A stretch of DNA of 64,000 bases, taken from NCBI RefSeq assembly GCF_905175385.1, contig NZ_HG992750.1, positions 248,001 through 312,000 on the forward strand. Reading direction: 5' to 3'. This document shows positions 9,964-18,618 of this stretch, piece after piece. Source of the stretch: Vibrio sp. B1FLJ16 (GTDB taxonomy: Bacteria > Pseudomonadota > Gammaproteobacteria > Enterobacterales > Vibrionaceae). Each line of letters begins with the position of its first letter. The stretch's first letter is position 1. A model generated the notes under the pieces. That model saw only the letters and a program-made list of their open reading frames with translations, made no database searches and was not told where the DNA came from. The translations under genes and the position numbers were made by a program.

Positions 9964-10638
9964 ATGAAGCAAGAAACGATACTTTTTGACATCAATGAAA
10001 CCGTGCTAAACCTGCATGTATTGAAACCAAAGTTTAAGCAATATTTTGGCGACGACAAATACATGCTGACTTGGTTTTCCATGCTGCTTCACTCTTCTAC
10101 GGTATGTTTGACTACCGAGGTCAAAACCAGTTTCGCAGAGTTAGCAAAATCCGCACTTCTTTCTTTAGCTGGTAAATGCCGAATCACGTTAACCGAAGAT
10201 CAGGTAGATGATGTTCTGGGACTTTTCGCTAACCTTGAAGCGCACTCAGATATTAAACCGTCGTTTGCACTACTGAAAGAAAATGGATTTCGGCTTGTTG
10301 CATTATCTAACTCCTCACAAGCACTATTGGAAAAACAAATTATGAATGCGGGTTTAGAGGATTACTTTGATGACATTATATCGGTTGAAAATGTCGGCAC
10401 TTTTAAACCGTCGCCGTTAGCGTATCAGCATGCAGCTGAGGTGTTATTGAAATCACCTGAAGAGTTAAGGCTCGTAGCGACACATGACTGGGATACGCAC
10501 GGTGCATTAAATGCCGGTCTGAAAGCGGCTTACATTGATAGAAGTGGAGCGCCATATCACCCGCTGTATCTTAAGCCAGATGTAGTCGGTGTTGATATGT
10601 TAGATATCGCAAGAGAGATTGTTATTTTAAACCAATAG
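9964..10638 (+). CDS. Haloacid dehalogenase type II (HAD subfamily IA)
   Basis: The 224-residue protein starts MKQETILFDINETVLNL; Asp9 is the HAD nucleophile. Motif II (LVALSNSSQALLEKQ) and motif III Lys (GTFKPSPLAYQHAAEVL) follow, then the acidic/His loop THDWDTHGALNAGLKAAYIDR. This pattern matches L-2-haloacid dehalogenases, which hydrolyse short 2-haloacids to hydroxyacids, although many members act on other substrates. I chose the internal ATG at 9964 because AGGTGG precedes it and homology begins there; the upstream in-frame extension is low-complexity. It is a single-gene unit. Confidence 0.85.
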   Translation: MKQETILFDINETVLNLHVLKPKFKQYFGDDKYMLTWFSMLLHSSTVCLTTEVKTSFAELAKSALLSLAGKCRITLTEDQVDDVLGLFANLEAHSDIKPSFALLKENGFRLVALSNSSQALLEKQIMNAGLEDYFDDIISVENVGTFKPSPLAYQHAAEVLLKSPEELRLVATHDWDTHGALNAGLKAAYIDRSGAPYHPLYLKPDVVGVDMLDIAREIVILNQ

Positions 10639-10700
10639 GTTGGTGGACATTAATTTTTTGAGGTAAGGCAGTGTTCCGATTATTGTTAGTAGAATGGAAA

Positions 10701-10740
10701 TTAAAAAAAGCGGCTTTACCCCGGAAAAGATAAAGCCGCT
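10701..10740 (-). terminator. Terminator of the PurA paralogue
   Basis: On the minus strand AGCGGCTTTA pairs with TAAAGCCGCT and is followed by seven T residues. The hairpin starts 26 bp beyond the purA stop. Confidence 0.85.
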
Positions 10741-10765
10741 GCCAACTGACGTGTTAGATCACGCC

Positions 10766-12022
10766 TTATCGCATAATCATTTGTTCGCGGCCAGGACCAA
10801 CAGAGACCATTTTCACTGGTACACCCATCAGTTCTTCAATACGTAATACGTATTTCTGTGCCGCGATTGGTAGCTCTTCAAACTTACGGCATCCAGTAAT
10901 GTCTTCGCTCCAGCTTTCCATTTTTTCGTAGATTGGGGCTAGTGCTGCTGTCTGAGGCCAGATCGGGTTTTCACTGTGGTCGCCTTCGTAGCCAACACAG
11001 ATTTTCAGATCGTTAAGTCCAGTCAGGCAGTCTACCTTGGTAAGCGCTATCTCAGTCGCTGCTTGCAGTTCAACGCCGTTTTTCGTCGCAACTGCGTCGA
11101 AGTAACCCATGTCACGCGGGCGGCCGGTTGTTGCACCGAACTCACCTGCCAGTTCTCGGAAGGCATCTTGCTCTTCCATGGCTGTAATCAGCGTGCCGGT
11201 GCCAACAGATGAACTGAATGCTTTTGCTACTGCAATCACGCGTTCAGGTCGAAGTGCCGGAAGACCACTGCCGATACCCGCGTACATCGATACGACGTTA
11301 GAAGACGTTGTCCAAGGGTACTCACCGTAAACAAGGTCACGACCCGCCCCAAGTTGCGCTTCGAACAATAGTGTTTTGTCTTTTGCTTGTAGCTCTTTTA
11401 GAGGCAGCGTTACGTTGCAAATTGAATCGCGCCAAGGTGCAGACACTTCTAGCAGCCAGTTCGCCAGTTCTTCAGCGGTTTGTTCAAATTCGAACGTTGG
11501 GTAAAGCGCACGCAGTTGCGGCAGTTTCCAGTCCATCATGAATTGAAGGCGTTCAACCAATACTTCTGGTTGCTTCAACCAACCAACAAGGATGCCTTTC
11601 TTCATTACGCGGTCACCGTAGGCAGGTGCAATTCCTTGACGAGTTGAGCCGTATGCTTTGTCGCCTAAACGTTGTTCTTCTAGCGTATCTTCTAGGGCGT
11701 GTAGAGGTAGACACATTGTTGCGCGATCAGAGATGCACATATTCACTTTTACGCCTGCTTCTTCTACTTCCGCAATTTCTTGAGACAGAGACGCTGGGCT
11801 GATAACCATACCCGGACCTAATACTGCAATACAATCTGGGTTGAATACGCCACTTGGAAGTTGGTGTAGCTTAAACGTACCCAGATCGTTAACCACGGTA
11901 TGACCCGCATTGTTACCACCTTGGAAACGAATACTCGCAGAAGCTTGCTCTGCCAAAAAGTCAACGATGCGGCCTTTGCCTTCATCACCCCAGTTTGCAC
12001 CCACAACAACAATAGACGACAT
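10766..12022 (-). CDS. purA: Adenylosuccinate synthetase, short divergent paralogue
   Basis: This enzyme couples IMP, aspartate and GTP to adenylosuccinate. The 418-residue protein keeps the P-loop-like GDEGKGRIVDF with the catalytic Asp, the NAGHT catalytic His, the GTRQGIAPAY-type loop (here YGSTRQGIAPAYGD), TSSN, and GATTGRPRDMGYFD for nucleotide binding. It is about 14 residues shorter than the usual bacterial enzyme, and several normally conserved residues differ (GNNAGHT for GHNAGHT, GRPRDMG for GRRRRTG). Such divergence suggests the second PurA copy seen in vibrios rather than the housekeeping gene; that is inference. I chose ATG 12022 because homology starts at MSSIVVVGANWGDEGKG. A LysR gene is divergent, 107 bp away. 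Confidence 0.9.
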   Translation of the reverse strand: MSSIVVVGANWGDEGKGRIVDFLAEQASASIRFQGGNNAGHTVVNDLGTFKLHQLPSGVFNPDCIAVLGPGMVISPASLSQEIAEVEEAGVKVNMCISDRATMCLPLHALEDTLEEQRLGDKAYGSTRQGIAPAYGDRVMKKGILVGWLKQPEVLVERLQFMMDWKLPQLRALYPTFEFEQTAEELANWLLEVSAPWRDSICNVTLPLKELQAKDKTLLFEAQLGAGRDLVYGEYPWTTSSNVVSMYAGIGSGLPALRPERVIAVAKAFSSSVGTGTLITAMEEQDAFRELAGEFGATTGRPRDMGYFDAVATKNGVELQAATEIALTKVDCLTGLNDLKICVGYEGDHSENPIWPQTAALAPIYEKMESWSEDITGCRKFEELPIAAQKYVLRIEELMGVPVKMVSVGPGREQMIMR

Positions 12023-12128
12023 AATTTGTTCTCCAGTAACAGACCGGAAAATCTTATGTTGTTCGCGACAATAAGAGAAATTAATTATACTGATTAGCTT
12101 GATAAGAATCTCATATCGGATGGTGAGC

Positions 12129-12995
12129 ATGTTGGATTTGAACTGGCTGAGAACATTTGTCACCTTGGCGGAAATAAAACATTTCGGTAAAACAGCAACA
12201 GAGCTGCATATGACTCAACCGAATGTCAGCTTACACATAAAGCAGCTGGAGCAAGTGACACGCACTAAGTTAATTGAACGAAACCCGGTGCAGCTTACTC
12301 AGGCCGGAAAACGGTTATTAGCTACCGCGCAGCATATGCTTAACGAGTTGCAGATCTGTCAGTCGGATCTCAACGCGATCAATGATCTCACTCAGGGGAC
12401 ACTTTCGATTGCAGCCAGCGATATCGTCTCGCGCTTGTTACTTATCAAACCATTTCAGCAATTTAAAAATGAGTATCCGGGCATCGACTTAGCGCTGTTT
12501 AATACAACATCTTCGCAAGCCGTGGACCTAGTTAAGCGCGCTCGCGCAGATATCGGTTTTGTGATTGCGCAGAAAGAGAGCCAGCCACTGCACTTTACGC
12601 CGCTGACGCAAATTCACTGGTGTGCTTTCGGGGACAATATATTTAACTGGCAAGAGAACAAACAAGAAAGCCAGACGCTTATTCTGTTGGGGCATGATAC
12701 CCGTACACGTGAACTGATTGATGCTTCATTGCCAGAGTTAAATTTACCAAAGCACCGGGTAATGGAAGTAGGCAGTGTCGAAGCACAAATTGACTGGGCA
12801 GAAGCAGGCTTTGGTACCGCAATCGTACCCGACTTTTCAATCGATCCAAGGCTAAAGCTATCCAGAGTAGTTACACCTTTACCCAGTTTCCCCAATACCG
12901 ATTTTGGCTACATCGTGCGCCAGAACCAGGTGTTATCCAAAGCGGCTAAGCAATTACTGACTTGGGTAGGAGAGAACGTCTCTGAGGTTAGCTAA
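12129..12995 (+). CDS. LysR-family transcriptional regulator
   Basis: The 288-residue protein begins MLDLNWLRTFVTLAEIKHFGKTA, the standard LysR winged-helix N-terminus (HTH near residues 17-36: TATELHMTQPNVSLHIKQLE), followed by the periplasmic-binding-like effector domain. I chose ATG 12129; in-frame ATG 12120 and TTG 12099 are alternatives. It is divergent from the PurA paralogue and may control it, but the effector is unknown. Confidence 0.85.
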   Translation: MLDLNWLRTFVTLAEIKHFGKTATELHMTQPNVSLHIKQLEQVTRTKLIERNPVQLTQAGKRLLATAQHMLNELQICQSDLNAINDLTQGTLSIAASDIVSRLLLIKPFQQFKNEYPGIDLALFNTTSSQAVDLVKRARADIGFVIAQKESQPLHFTPLTQIHWCAFGDNIFNWQENKQESQTLILLGHDTRTRELIDASLPELNLPKHRVMEVGSVEAQIDWAEAGFGTAIVPDFSIDPRLKLSRVVTPLPSFPNTDFGYIVRQNQVLSKAAKQLLTWVGENVSEVS

Positions 12996-13299
12996 TCCAA
13001 GTCGGGCGCATGTAAGTTCGCTATTACAGGTGTATCTGCCACCTGCCGTCTCATTTGTAATTGTCAAATTTTGCGTTCACTTTGATTTGTATTGGTTAAG
13101 AAGTATCGCCGAAAATGTATCTAAAAGTTGGCATTTTTGGTTATTTCCCTCTTACAACTAAGAGCTGGGTAACGTTTTACAATATTAAAGTGCATTTGCC
13201 GTGACCTAACTCTTATCTCCCCTCACTGATCACTACTTCTCCGTCTCCGGTTGTGTAAAATCACCTCAGTTTCAAAAATATTGATTATCTAAAATAAAT

Positions 13300-13320
13300 A
13301 ATGAAATGGTGGTTTGATTT
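13300..13320 (+). promoter_or_regulatory. Possible KdgR-type operator upstream of the pectate lyase
   Basis: AATGAAAT, five bases, then TTTGATTT gives an imperfect inverted repeat resembling the KdgR pectinolysis operator (AATGAAA...TTTCATT). It ends about 20 bp before the ATG. The rest of the 346-bp gap from 12996 shows nothing else I can name. Confidence 0.35.
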
Positions 13321-13341
13321 AAAATCTCCCGGAGACATCAA

Positions 13342-14874
13342 ATGAAAATGCTTAAAAAAACCTACATTGCTGCTGCATTAACTGTTGCTTGTTTTTCAGG
13401 CGCTATCCACGCTCAAGAGTTAACCTGGGATAACGCTAACCTTCACACTGTTTCGCTGATGATGAGCGAGCCGATGATGAAAGTGGATGGAAGCTACCAC
13501 GAACTGCTTGATTCTCATTACTTCAAGCCAATGATGACAAAAGATAAAGTAGTGATGGCACCACTTGATGACATCATTGATGAACTTAACGGCGTAACTA
13601 AGGTTGATGGCAAAAAGATCGAATTCACTCTAAATGGTAAAACCGTTGTGATGAAAGATGGCTCGTCGGATGCAACTGTTAACGGTAAAAAAGTAAAAGC
13701 GCCAGCGGCTGCAAAACTGGTTGACGGTGCGATGTATGTGCCTTTTAAATTTGTCTTTGAGCAGTTCAATGGCAAATACAGCTGGAACTCTTCACGTAAC
13801 CTTGCAGAAGTTACGCTGCTTCGCCCTGAAGGCACTATCTTCAAAGCTGAAAAAGGCAATATTTCTCTTAAAACCCTCGGCGATCAGAAAGATGAGTGGT
13901 ACGGCAGTGCAGAAGCACAAACAGTTGCTGATGCAATGGTTAAAAACCAAAATGCAGACGGCGGTTGGTTTAAAATCGGTAGCTCCAACTCACTTGCGCA
14001 AGTTTACGATCGCGATACATTCCCGACTTATCGTCAAAAATCGACGATTGATAACGACGCCACTTATACCCAGATCATGACGCTGGCGAAAGTTTACCAG
14101 CACACTAATAAAGCGGAATATAAAGATGCGGCAATTCGCGGTGTTGAGTACCTATTGGATGGTCAATACAAAAACGGCGGGTGGCCACAATTCTTCCCGA
14201 ACTCTACAGGTTATCACCGTCATGTGACGTTCAATGATAATGCGATTGCAAATACATTGAATGTGATGCGTGACGTGGCCAGCCAGAAGAATGAATTTGC
14301 TTTCGTCTCTGATAAATTAGCGAAACGCGCACAGGCTTCTATGGACAAAGGTTTGCGCCTTGTTCTTGATAGCCAGGTTGTGTCAAATGGCCAGAAGACC
14401 GGTTGGTGTGCGCAGTACAACATAGATACACTTGCTTGTGAGCGAGGCCGTTCTTATGAACTTGCTTCTATCAGTGGTGATGAAAGTGTTAATGTTATTC
14501 AGTTCCTTATGAGCATCGACAATCCTTCAGCTGAAGTCGTGGATTCGGTCAACAGTGCGGTGTCTTTCCTGAAGAGCAAGGAAATCACAGGCAAGAAAAT
14601 GATCAGAACGCCTGACGATACCATGGAGTTTGGTGTTAACCGTGTGGTTATCGACCAGGAAGGCAGCAGTGTGTGGCCACGCTTCATTAATATCGAAAAT
14701 CTACAGCCACTATTCTCGAACCGTCAGGGTGACAAACTTGATACATTTGAAGAGGTGAGTTATGAGCGTCGTGTGAAGTACACATGGCTGGTGACAACAC
14801 CTAATAAGATGCTGAAAAATGAATACCCTCAGTGGCAGGAAAAATACTCGCCATCGGTAAATGCTCTGAATTAA
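13342..14874 (+). CDS. Secreted pectate lyase, PL10 (PelA/Pel-15E type)
   Basis: Pectate lyases of this family cleave polygalacturonate by beta-elimination, using Ca2+. The 510-residue protein has a signal peptide (MKMLKKTYIAAALTVACFSG...HAQ). Residues 35-155 resemble the copper-amine-oxidase-N-terminal-like stalk domain found on many secreted proteins (MAPLDDIIDEL, VDGAMYVPFKFVFEQF). The (alpha/alpha)3 catalytic domain has NADGGWFK, STIDNDATYTQI, NGGWPQFFPN, and GWCAQYNIDTLACERGRSYELASISGDES, which carry the PL10 substrate and Ca-binding residues. GGAG lies 8 bp before ATG 13342. Monocistronic, with its own terminator. Confidence 0.88.
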   Translation: MKMLKKTYIAAALTVACFSGAIHAQELTWDNANLHTVSLMMSEPMMKVDGSYHELLDSHYFKPMMTKDKVVMAPLDDIIDELNGVTKVDGKKIEFTLNGKTVVMKDGSSDATVNGKKVKAPAAAKLVDGAMYVPFKFVFEQFNGKYSWNSSRNLAEVTLLRPEGTIFKAEKGNISLKTLGDQKDEWYGSAEAQTVADAMVKNQNADGGWFKIGSSNSLAQVYDRDTFPTYRQKSTIDNDATYTQIMTLAKVYQHTNKAEYKDAAIRGVEYLLDGQYKNGGWPQFFPNSTGYHRHVTFNDNAIANTLNVMRDVASQKNEFAFVSDKLAKRAQASMDKGLRLVLDSQVVSNGQKTGWCAQYNIDTLACERGRSYELASISGDESVNVIQFLMSIDNPSAEVVDSVNSAVSFLKSKEITGKKMIRTPDDTMEFGVNRVVIDQEGSSVWPRFINIENLQPLFSNRQGDKLDTFEEVSYERRVKYTWLVTTPNKMLKNEYPQWQEKYSPSVNALN

Positions 14875-14900
14875 GCGTCAAAGATACAATTTCCCCATGA

Positions 14901-14926
14901 AAAAGTGCCCAAGATAGGGCGCTTTT
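14901..14926 (+). terminator. Terminator of the pectate lyase gene
   Basis: AAAAGTGCCC pairs with GGGCGCTTTT across a 6-nt loop, 26 bp after the stop. Confidence 0.8.
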
Positions 14927-14982
14927 GTCATTTTAAGCAATACGTTAATAGACCATAAATCTCTTTGTTCGTAGTTGTGCTG

Positions 14983-15888
14983 CTAATGGCCTGTAGTGCT
15001 TTGTTCCGCTAACCAGTTCACCAGCTTACCAACCATGGCGTTGCCTTCGTGTTTCGGGTTGAGCAGATGATAGCCATTGCCAGAGGCGACATAGCTGTTA
15101 AATGGCCGGATTAAGCGTTTTGACTTCAAGTCCTGCTCAGCCAGCGTGATATCACCAATCGCCATTCCAAACCCTTGCTGAGCGGCGTTCACCGCCTGAT
15201 CGAGCGTAGCAAAAGTTTGGTTACCTCTACCCTGAATATTGCGATACCCTCGTGATGCCAGCCACATTGACCAGTCAGACTGCTCCGTGTTTGCGTGCAG
15301 CCAGGTGCATCGCTTGAGCAGACTTAATTCGTCTGGCTCTTTTTCTAAGTTTTGCTGGGCCATCTTATCCCATAATTGTGGTGCGCATACCGGAGCCAGG
15401 ATCTCATCGAACAACACTACCTGATCGATGGTTTTACTGCGAATCGGCTTACCGTAAGAGATCACCAAGTCGAAACTATCGAAGTTAGGAACGGCCTGAT
15501 GCTTGGTGGTCGAGGTCAGCTCGACATTCACATCAGGATAGTCTTGCTGAAAATTGGCGATATGACCTAACAGCCATGAAGTAATACAACTTGGTGCGTT
15601 AAGCTTGATACGGTTTGCGCTGTCGACTACTTCTCGAATAGAAGCTTGCAAACGCTGGATAATCTCTTCTGCCAACGGAATAAACTTTGCGCCCTCGGGC
15701 GTGAGAGCAAGACCTCGTGCCTGACGATAAAATAGCGCAACGCCCATCAGGCTCTCTATCGATTGGATCTGACGGCTAATCGCACCCTGTGTCATGTTCA
15801 GAGCCTCTGCGGCATGAGTAAAATTGAGGTGCTGCGCTGTGGCTAAAAACGCTTGCAGGTTTTTTGTTGAAGGGAGTCTGTTCTGCAT
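14983..15888 (-). CDS. LysR-family regulator (GcvA-like)
   Basis: The 301-residue protein starts MQNRLPSTKNLQAFLATAQ. The helix-turn-helix lies near residues 22-42 (AAEALNMTQGAISRQIQSIE), followed by a LysR substrate-binding domain. The N-terminal PSxxxLxAF pattern is of the GcvA/AmpR subgroup, which tends to control amino-acid-related or beta-lactamase genes. It is divergent from the HisC-like aminotransferase / binding-protein pair and probably regulates them. Effector unknown. Confidence 0.87.
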   Translation of the reverse strand: MQNRLPSTKNLQAFLATAQHLNFTHAAEALNMTQGAISRQIQSIESLMGVALFYRQARGLALTPEGAKFIPLAEEIIQRLQASIREVVDSANRIKLNAPSCITSWLLGHIANFQQDYPDVNVELTSTTKHQAVPNFDSFDLVISYGKPIRSKTIDQVVLFDEILAPVCAPQLWDKMAQQNLEKEPDELSLLKRCTWLHANTEQSDWSMWLASRGYRNIQGRGNQTFATLDQAVNAAQQGFGMAIGDITLAEQDLKSKRLIRPFNSYVASGNGYHLLNPKHEGNAMVGKLVNWLAEQSTTGH

Positions 15889-16040
15889 GTCATCTATCCA
15901 TGATTTTTTTGCATGTCTAGTATGCCTTTATTTCGATTTAACCAGAAGCGATTCTTGACTAATTTATTACCAATAAGGAAATTTAATTTAATTTAATCGG
16001 TTAAAACTGATTAGGTATTCATTTAGGGATAATAAAAACT

Positions 16041-17130
16041 ATGTCATTAGCTGAGAAGTTAGCTCCTGAGAGCATAAAAAAAGTTAATACCATATCAATC
16101 AGCAAGACGCATTGGTGGTTCAGGAAGATTGTGGCTAAACGCGAACGAGCTAGAAGAGCCGTTGCTATACAAAGAGCACCAGTCTCCGTTGCACCGTTAT
16201 CCGGACTTTCTTCCTCACGACATTGCCTCAGCGTATCAGGCTTATTGCTCAACTTCACAGCCAACTCTAGCAGTGCGCGGTGCAGATGAAGCGATTGATT
16301 TGCTTATTCGTACCTTCTGTCAGCCGGGAACAGACAGCATCGCAATATGTAGCCCGACCTATGCAATGTATGAGTTCTGTGCTGAATCATTAGCGATCAA
16401 TGTTATTGATTGCCCGTTATTACTGCCGAAATTTGAACTGGATGTTGAGAGCGTTGTTCAGGCGGCTGACAAGGCGAACCTTGTTTTCTTATGCTCTCCT
16501 AACAACCCAACCGGTCAGCTATTAAGTTACCAGAAGGTCGTTGATGTATTAGAGCAAACTCAGCACAGTGCAATTGTAGTTGTTGATGAGGCGTACATTG
16601 AGTTTGAACTTGATCAAAGCGTTGTCGAACTGATTGACCGTTATCCAAACCTTGTGGTGATTCGCACTCTGTCGAAAGCCTTTGGTCTTGCAGCGGTACG
16701 ATGCGGGTTTATCATCGCCCAGCAATCAGTAATGGACTTTGTATGTAAGCTGATCCCACCGTACCCGATGCCGGATAGTTCAGCAGAAATCGTTCTGCAA
16801 GCATTAAGTTCAGAAGGGTTAGCAAAGGTAGCGGAGCATACCCGTACCTTGGTTGAGTCCCGCCAGCGCTTTATTGAACGTATCTCAGGTCTTGATTGGA
16901 TAGAGACTATTTATCCGTCAGCGACTAACTTTGTACTGATTCGCACTAAGCCGAACGTCAATCTTTTTGAATACTTACGTGAGCAAGGCATTGTGACGCG
17001 TAACCAAACTCATGAGCCAAGCCTGCAGAACTGTGTTCGAATTACCATCGGTTCGGAAAAAAGTATGCAGGAAGTGGCGGACACCATATGTAACTTGCAA
17101 CTAGAGCAATCTACTGACACCATCAATTAA
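16041..17130 (+). CDS. Histidinol-phosphate aminotransferase-like PLP enzyme with N-terminal frameshift
   Basis: A PLP-dependent aminotransferase of the HisC family, probably a paralogue acting on an amino acid other than histidinol phosphate. The main frame (from 16078 on) shows KLIPYQSARRIGG, LWLNANE, CSPNNPTGQ and the PLP lysine in RTLSKAFGLAAVRCGF. The natural start is ATG 16041 (MSLAEKLAPESIK), preceded by AGGGA, but it lies one frame off. The two frames meet at a seven-A tract, 16076-16082; six A's would give a continuous protein of about 362 residues. The main frame has a stop at 16075, so it cannot extend upstream. It could be a pseudogene, a sequencing error, or expressed by slippage. 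A basic amino-acid binding protein follows 21 bp downstream. Confidence 0.75.
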
Positions 17131-17151
17131 AAAATAATAAGGATATTACAC

Positions 17152-17925
17152 ATGAATAAAATGCTGAGCGCGTTAGCTTGCACCGCTGCACTACTTTCTA
17201 CCCCTTTGATGGCAAAGGAAGTCCGTCTGGCTTCTGACTTTACTTACCCACCGTTTAACTACAAGGATGCAAGTGGTACACCGGTTGGTTTTGATATCGA
17301 AATTGCTGATGCCTTATGTGCGGAAGCAAAGCTAGACTGTACATGGGTCTCTCAGGGATGGGATTCTCTGATTCCTAGTCTGCTAGCGCGTAAGTCAGAC
17401 GTGATCATGGCTTCAATGCGTATCACTGATGATCGTAAAAAACGCGTGCTGTTTACCGACAAGTACTACCAAACGCCGGCGCGCTTTGTTGCTAAAGCGG
17501 GCAGCAATATTGAAATCAGCAAAAATGGCCTGAAAGACAAAGTGATTGGTGTTCAAAGCGGCACAATTCACGACATGTACGTGACGGATAAATTTGGCTC
17601 AGTTGCAACTATCAAACGTTATTCTGGTCAGGACGAAGTGTACCTTGATATGGCGAACGGTCGCTTGGACGCTACCTTCGGTAACTCAGATCAGCTTGCT
17701 CTGGCTTTCCTGGATAAAGAGATTGGCAAGGGCCATGAGTTTGTAGGTGAAGCTGTGACGGATAAAGCGTACATCGGTGAAGGCACGGCTCTGGCGCTGC
17801 GTAAGAATGATGAAGAATTGGCTGAGAAGTTTAACCAGGCAATCAAGACCATTCGTGCAAACGGCACTTACGATAAAATTGCTGCAAAATACTTCTCTTT
17901 CGATATCTACGGCGAAGAACTTTAA
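17152..17925 (+). CDS. Periplasmic basic amino-acid ABC binding protein (ArgT/HisJ/ArtJ-like)
   Basis: The 257-residue protein has a signal peptide (MNKMLSALACTAALLSTPLMA) and a type II binding-protein fold: VRLASDFTYPPFNYKDASGTPVGFDIEIADAL at the mature N-terminus, GWDSLIPSLLARKSDVIMASM, and TDDRKKRVLFTDKYY with the conserved Arg for the alpha-carboxylate. Family members bind arginine, lysine, ornithine or histidine. There is no permease or ATPase nearby. It follows the aminotransferase gene in the same transcript, suggesting one regulon for uptake and transamination under the divergent LysR protein. Confidence 0.88.
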   Translation: MNKMLSALACTAALLSTPLMAKEVRLASDFTYPPFNYKDASGTPVGFDIEIADALCAEAKLDCTWVSQGWDSLIPSLLARKSDVIMASMRITDDRKKRVLFTDKYYQTPARFVAKAGSNIEISKNGLKDKVIGVQSGTIHDMYVTDKFGSVATIKRYSGQDEVYLDMANGRLDATFGNSDQLALAFLDKEIGKGHEFVGEAVTDKAYIGEGTALALRKNDEELAEKFNQAIKTIRANGTYDKIAAKYFSFDIYGEEL

Positions 17926-17956
17926 TTTCAAACTTTTTTAGATATTGATAAAACAC

Positions 17957-17989
17957 AAGGCCTACCTCGCTCAGCAAGGTAGGCCTTTT
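17957..17989 (+). terminator. Terminator after the binding-protein gene
   Basis: AAGGCCTACCT pairs with AGGTAGGCCTT, followed by TTTG, 31 bp after the stop. Confidence 0.85.
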
Positions 17990-18101
17990 GCATTATCGGC
18001 TCGTCAATGTAATTCGTTAATGTTTTAACGTGTCTATATGATGAAAATTAAAGCTGTCGAGTTTAAAATGTTCACCTGTTTCTGATGTTCTTAACCTCTT
18101 T

Positions 18102-18494
18102 ATGAAATCAACAAAAATCACCATTTCATTGCCTTCGCTAATTCACCGTATTGGCGGGGAACACGCTAAACACGCAAAAGCAGTCGCGATGGAAATAGGC
18201 TGTGAGTTGAAGCGAGTTAGGCGCTCCCGAAACTGGCAGGTTTCTGGTGAGGCACTGGATTTGAAGAGATTTCAAGAGCACATCAAAGCTGAAGAATCAG
18301 AAGAGCTCAGGTTCCTGATAAATAAGCTAGAAGTAGGACTTACGGCGCATCAGGATAAGTTAGAGCCGTTGGAGGCTAAACTGGTACGGTTAGTCCTTCA
18401 GAGTCCAAATGTCACTTTGGCGGAACTTATGGCAGAAACCAATTGTAGTGTTGCTCAAGCTAGAACGGCTCGCTTTGAGGCAGAGATGTTGTAA
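18102..18494 (+). CDS. RRF_GI-type small protein (annotated as ribosome recycling factor family)
   Basis: This is a 130-residue, basic, soluble protein opening MKSTKITISLPSLIHRIGGEHAKHAK, a pattern I recall from the small vibrio family labelled RRF_GI. The label is historical: the protein is far shorter than true ribosome recycling factor and shows no clear similarity to it. The C-terminal 60 residues are helical (LEPLEAKLVRLVLQSPNVTLAELMAETNCSVAQARTARFE) and look like a winged-helix or HTH-type segment. Function unknown. It has its own terminator and converges on the purine permease. Confidence 0.6.
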   Translation: MKSTKITISLPSLIHRIGGEHAKHAKAVAMEIGCELKRVRRSRNWQVSGEALDLKRFQEHIKAEESEELRFLINKLEVGLTAHQDKLEPLEAKLVRLVLQSPNVTLAELMAETNCSVAQARTARFEAEML

Positions 18495-18532
18495 CGCGAT
18501 TGTATTGATGTCGCTGGCTAACTTTGATTCAA

Positions 18533-18580
18533 GCCACCACTCCGAATTATGGAATAGTATCGGAGTGGCGGCTTTGCTTT
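18533..18580 (+). terminator. Terminator of the RRF_GI-type gene
   Basis: CCACTCCG pairs with CGGAGTGG across a 16-nt loop and is followed by a T-rich stretch. Confidence 0.7.
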
Positions 18581-18618
18581 TACTTACGTAAGTTCCAATT
18601 ACGTAGGTTTCTAGGGTC

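Noticed and set aside
10766..12022. PurZ (2-aminoadenine nucleotide synthase) instead of PurA
   Set aside because: The catalytic aspartate in GDEGKG, which is altered in some PurZ enzymes, is present, and no phage genes are nearby.
16076..16090. DnaX-type programmed -1 frameshift at the A-run of the HisC-like gene
   Set aside because: A -1 shift at the run reaches TAA at 16085-16087. The repair needs +1 (or loss of one A), which classical -1 slippage does not give.
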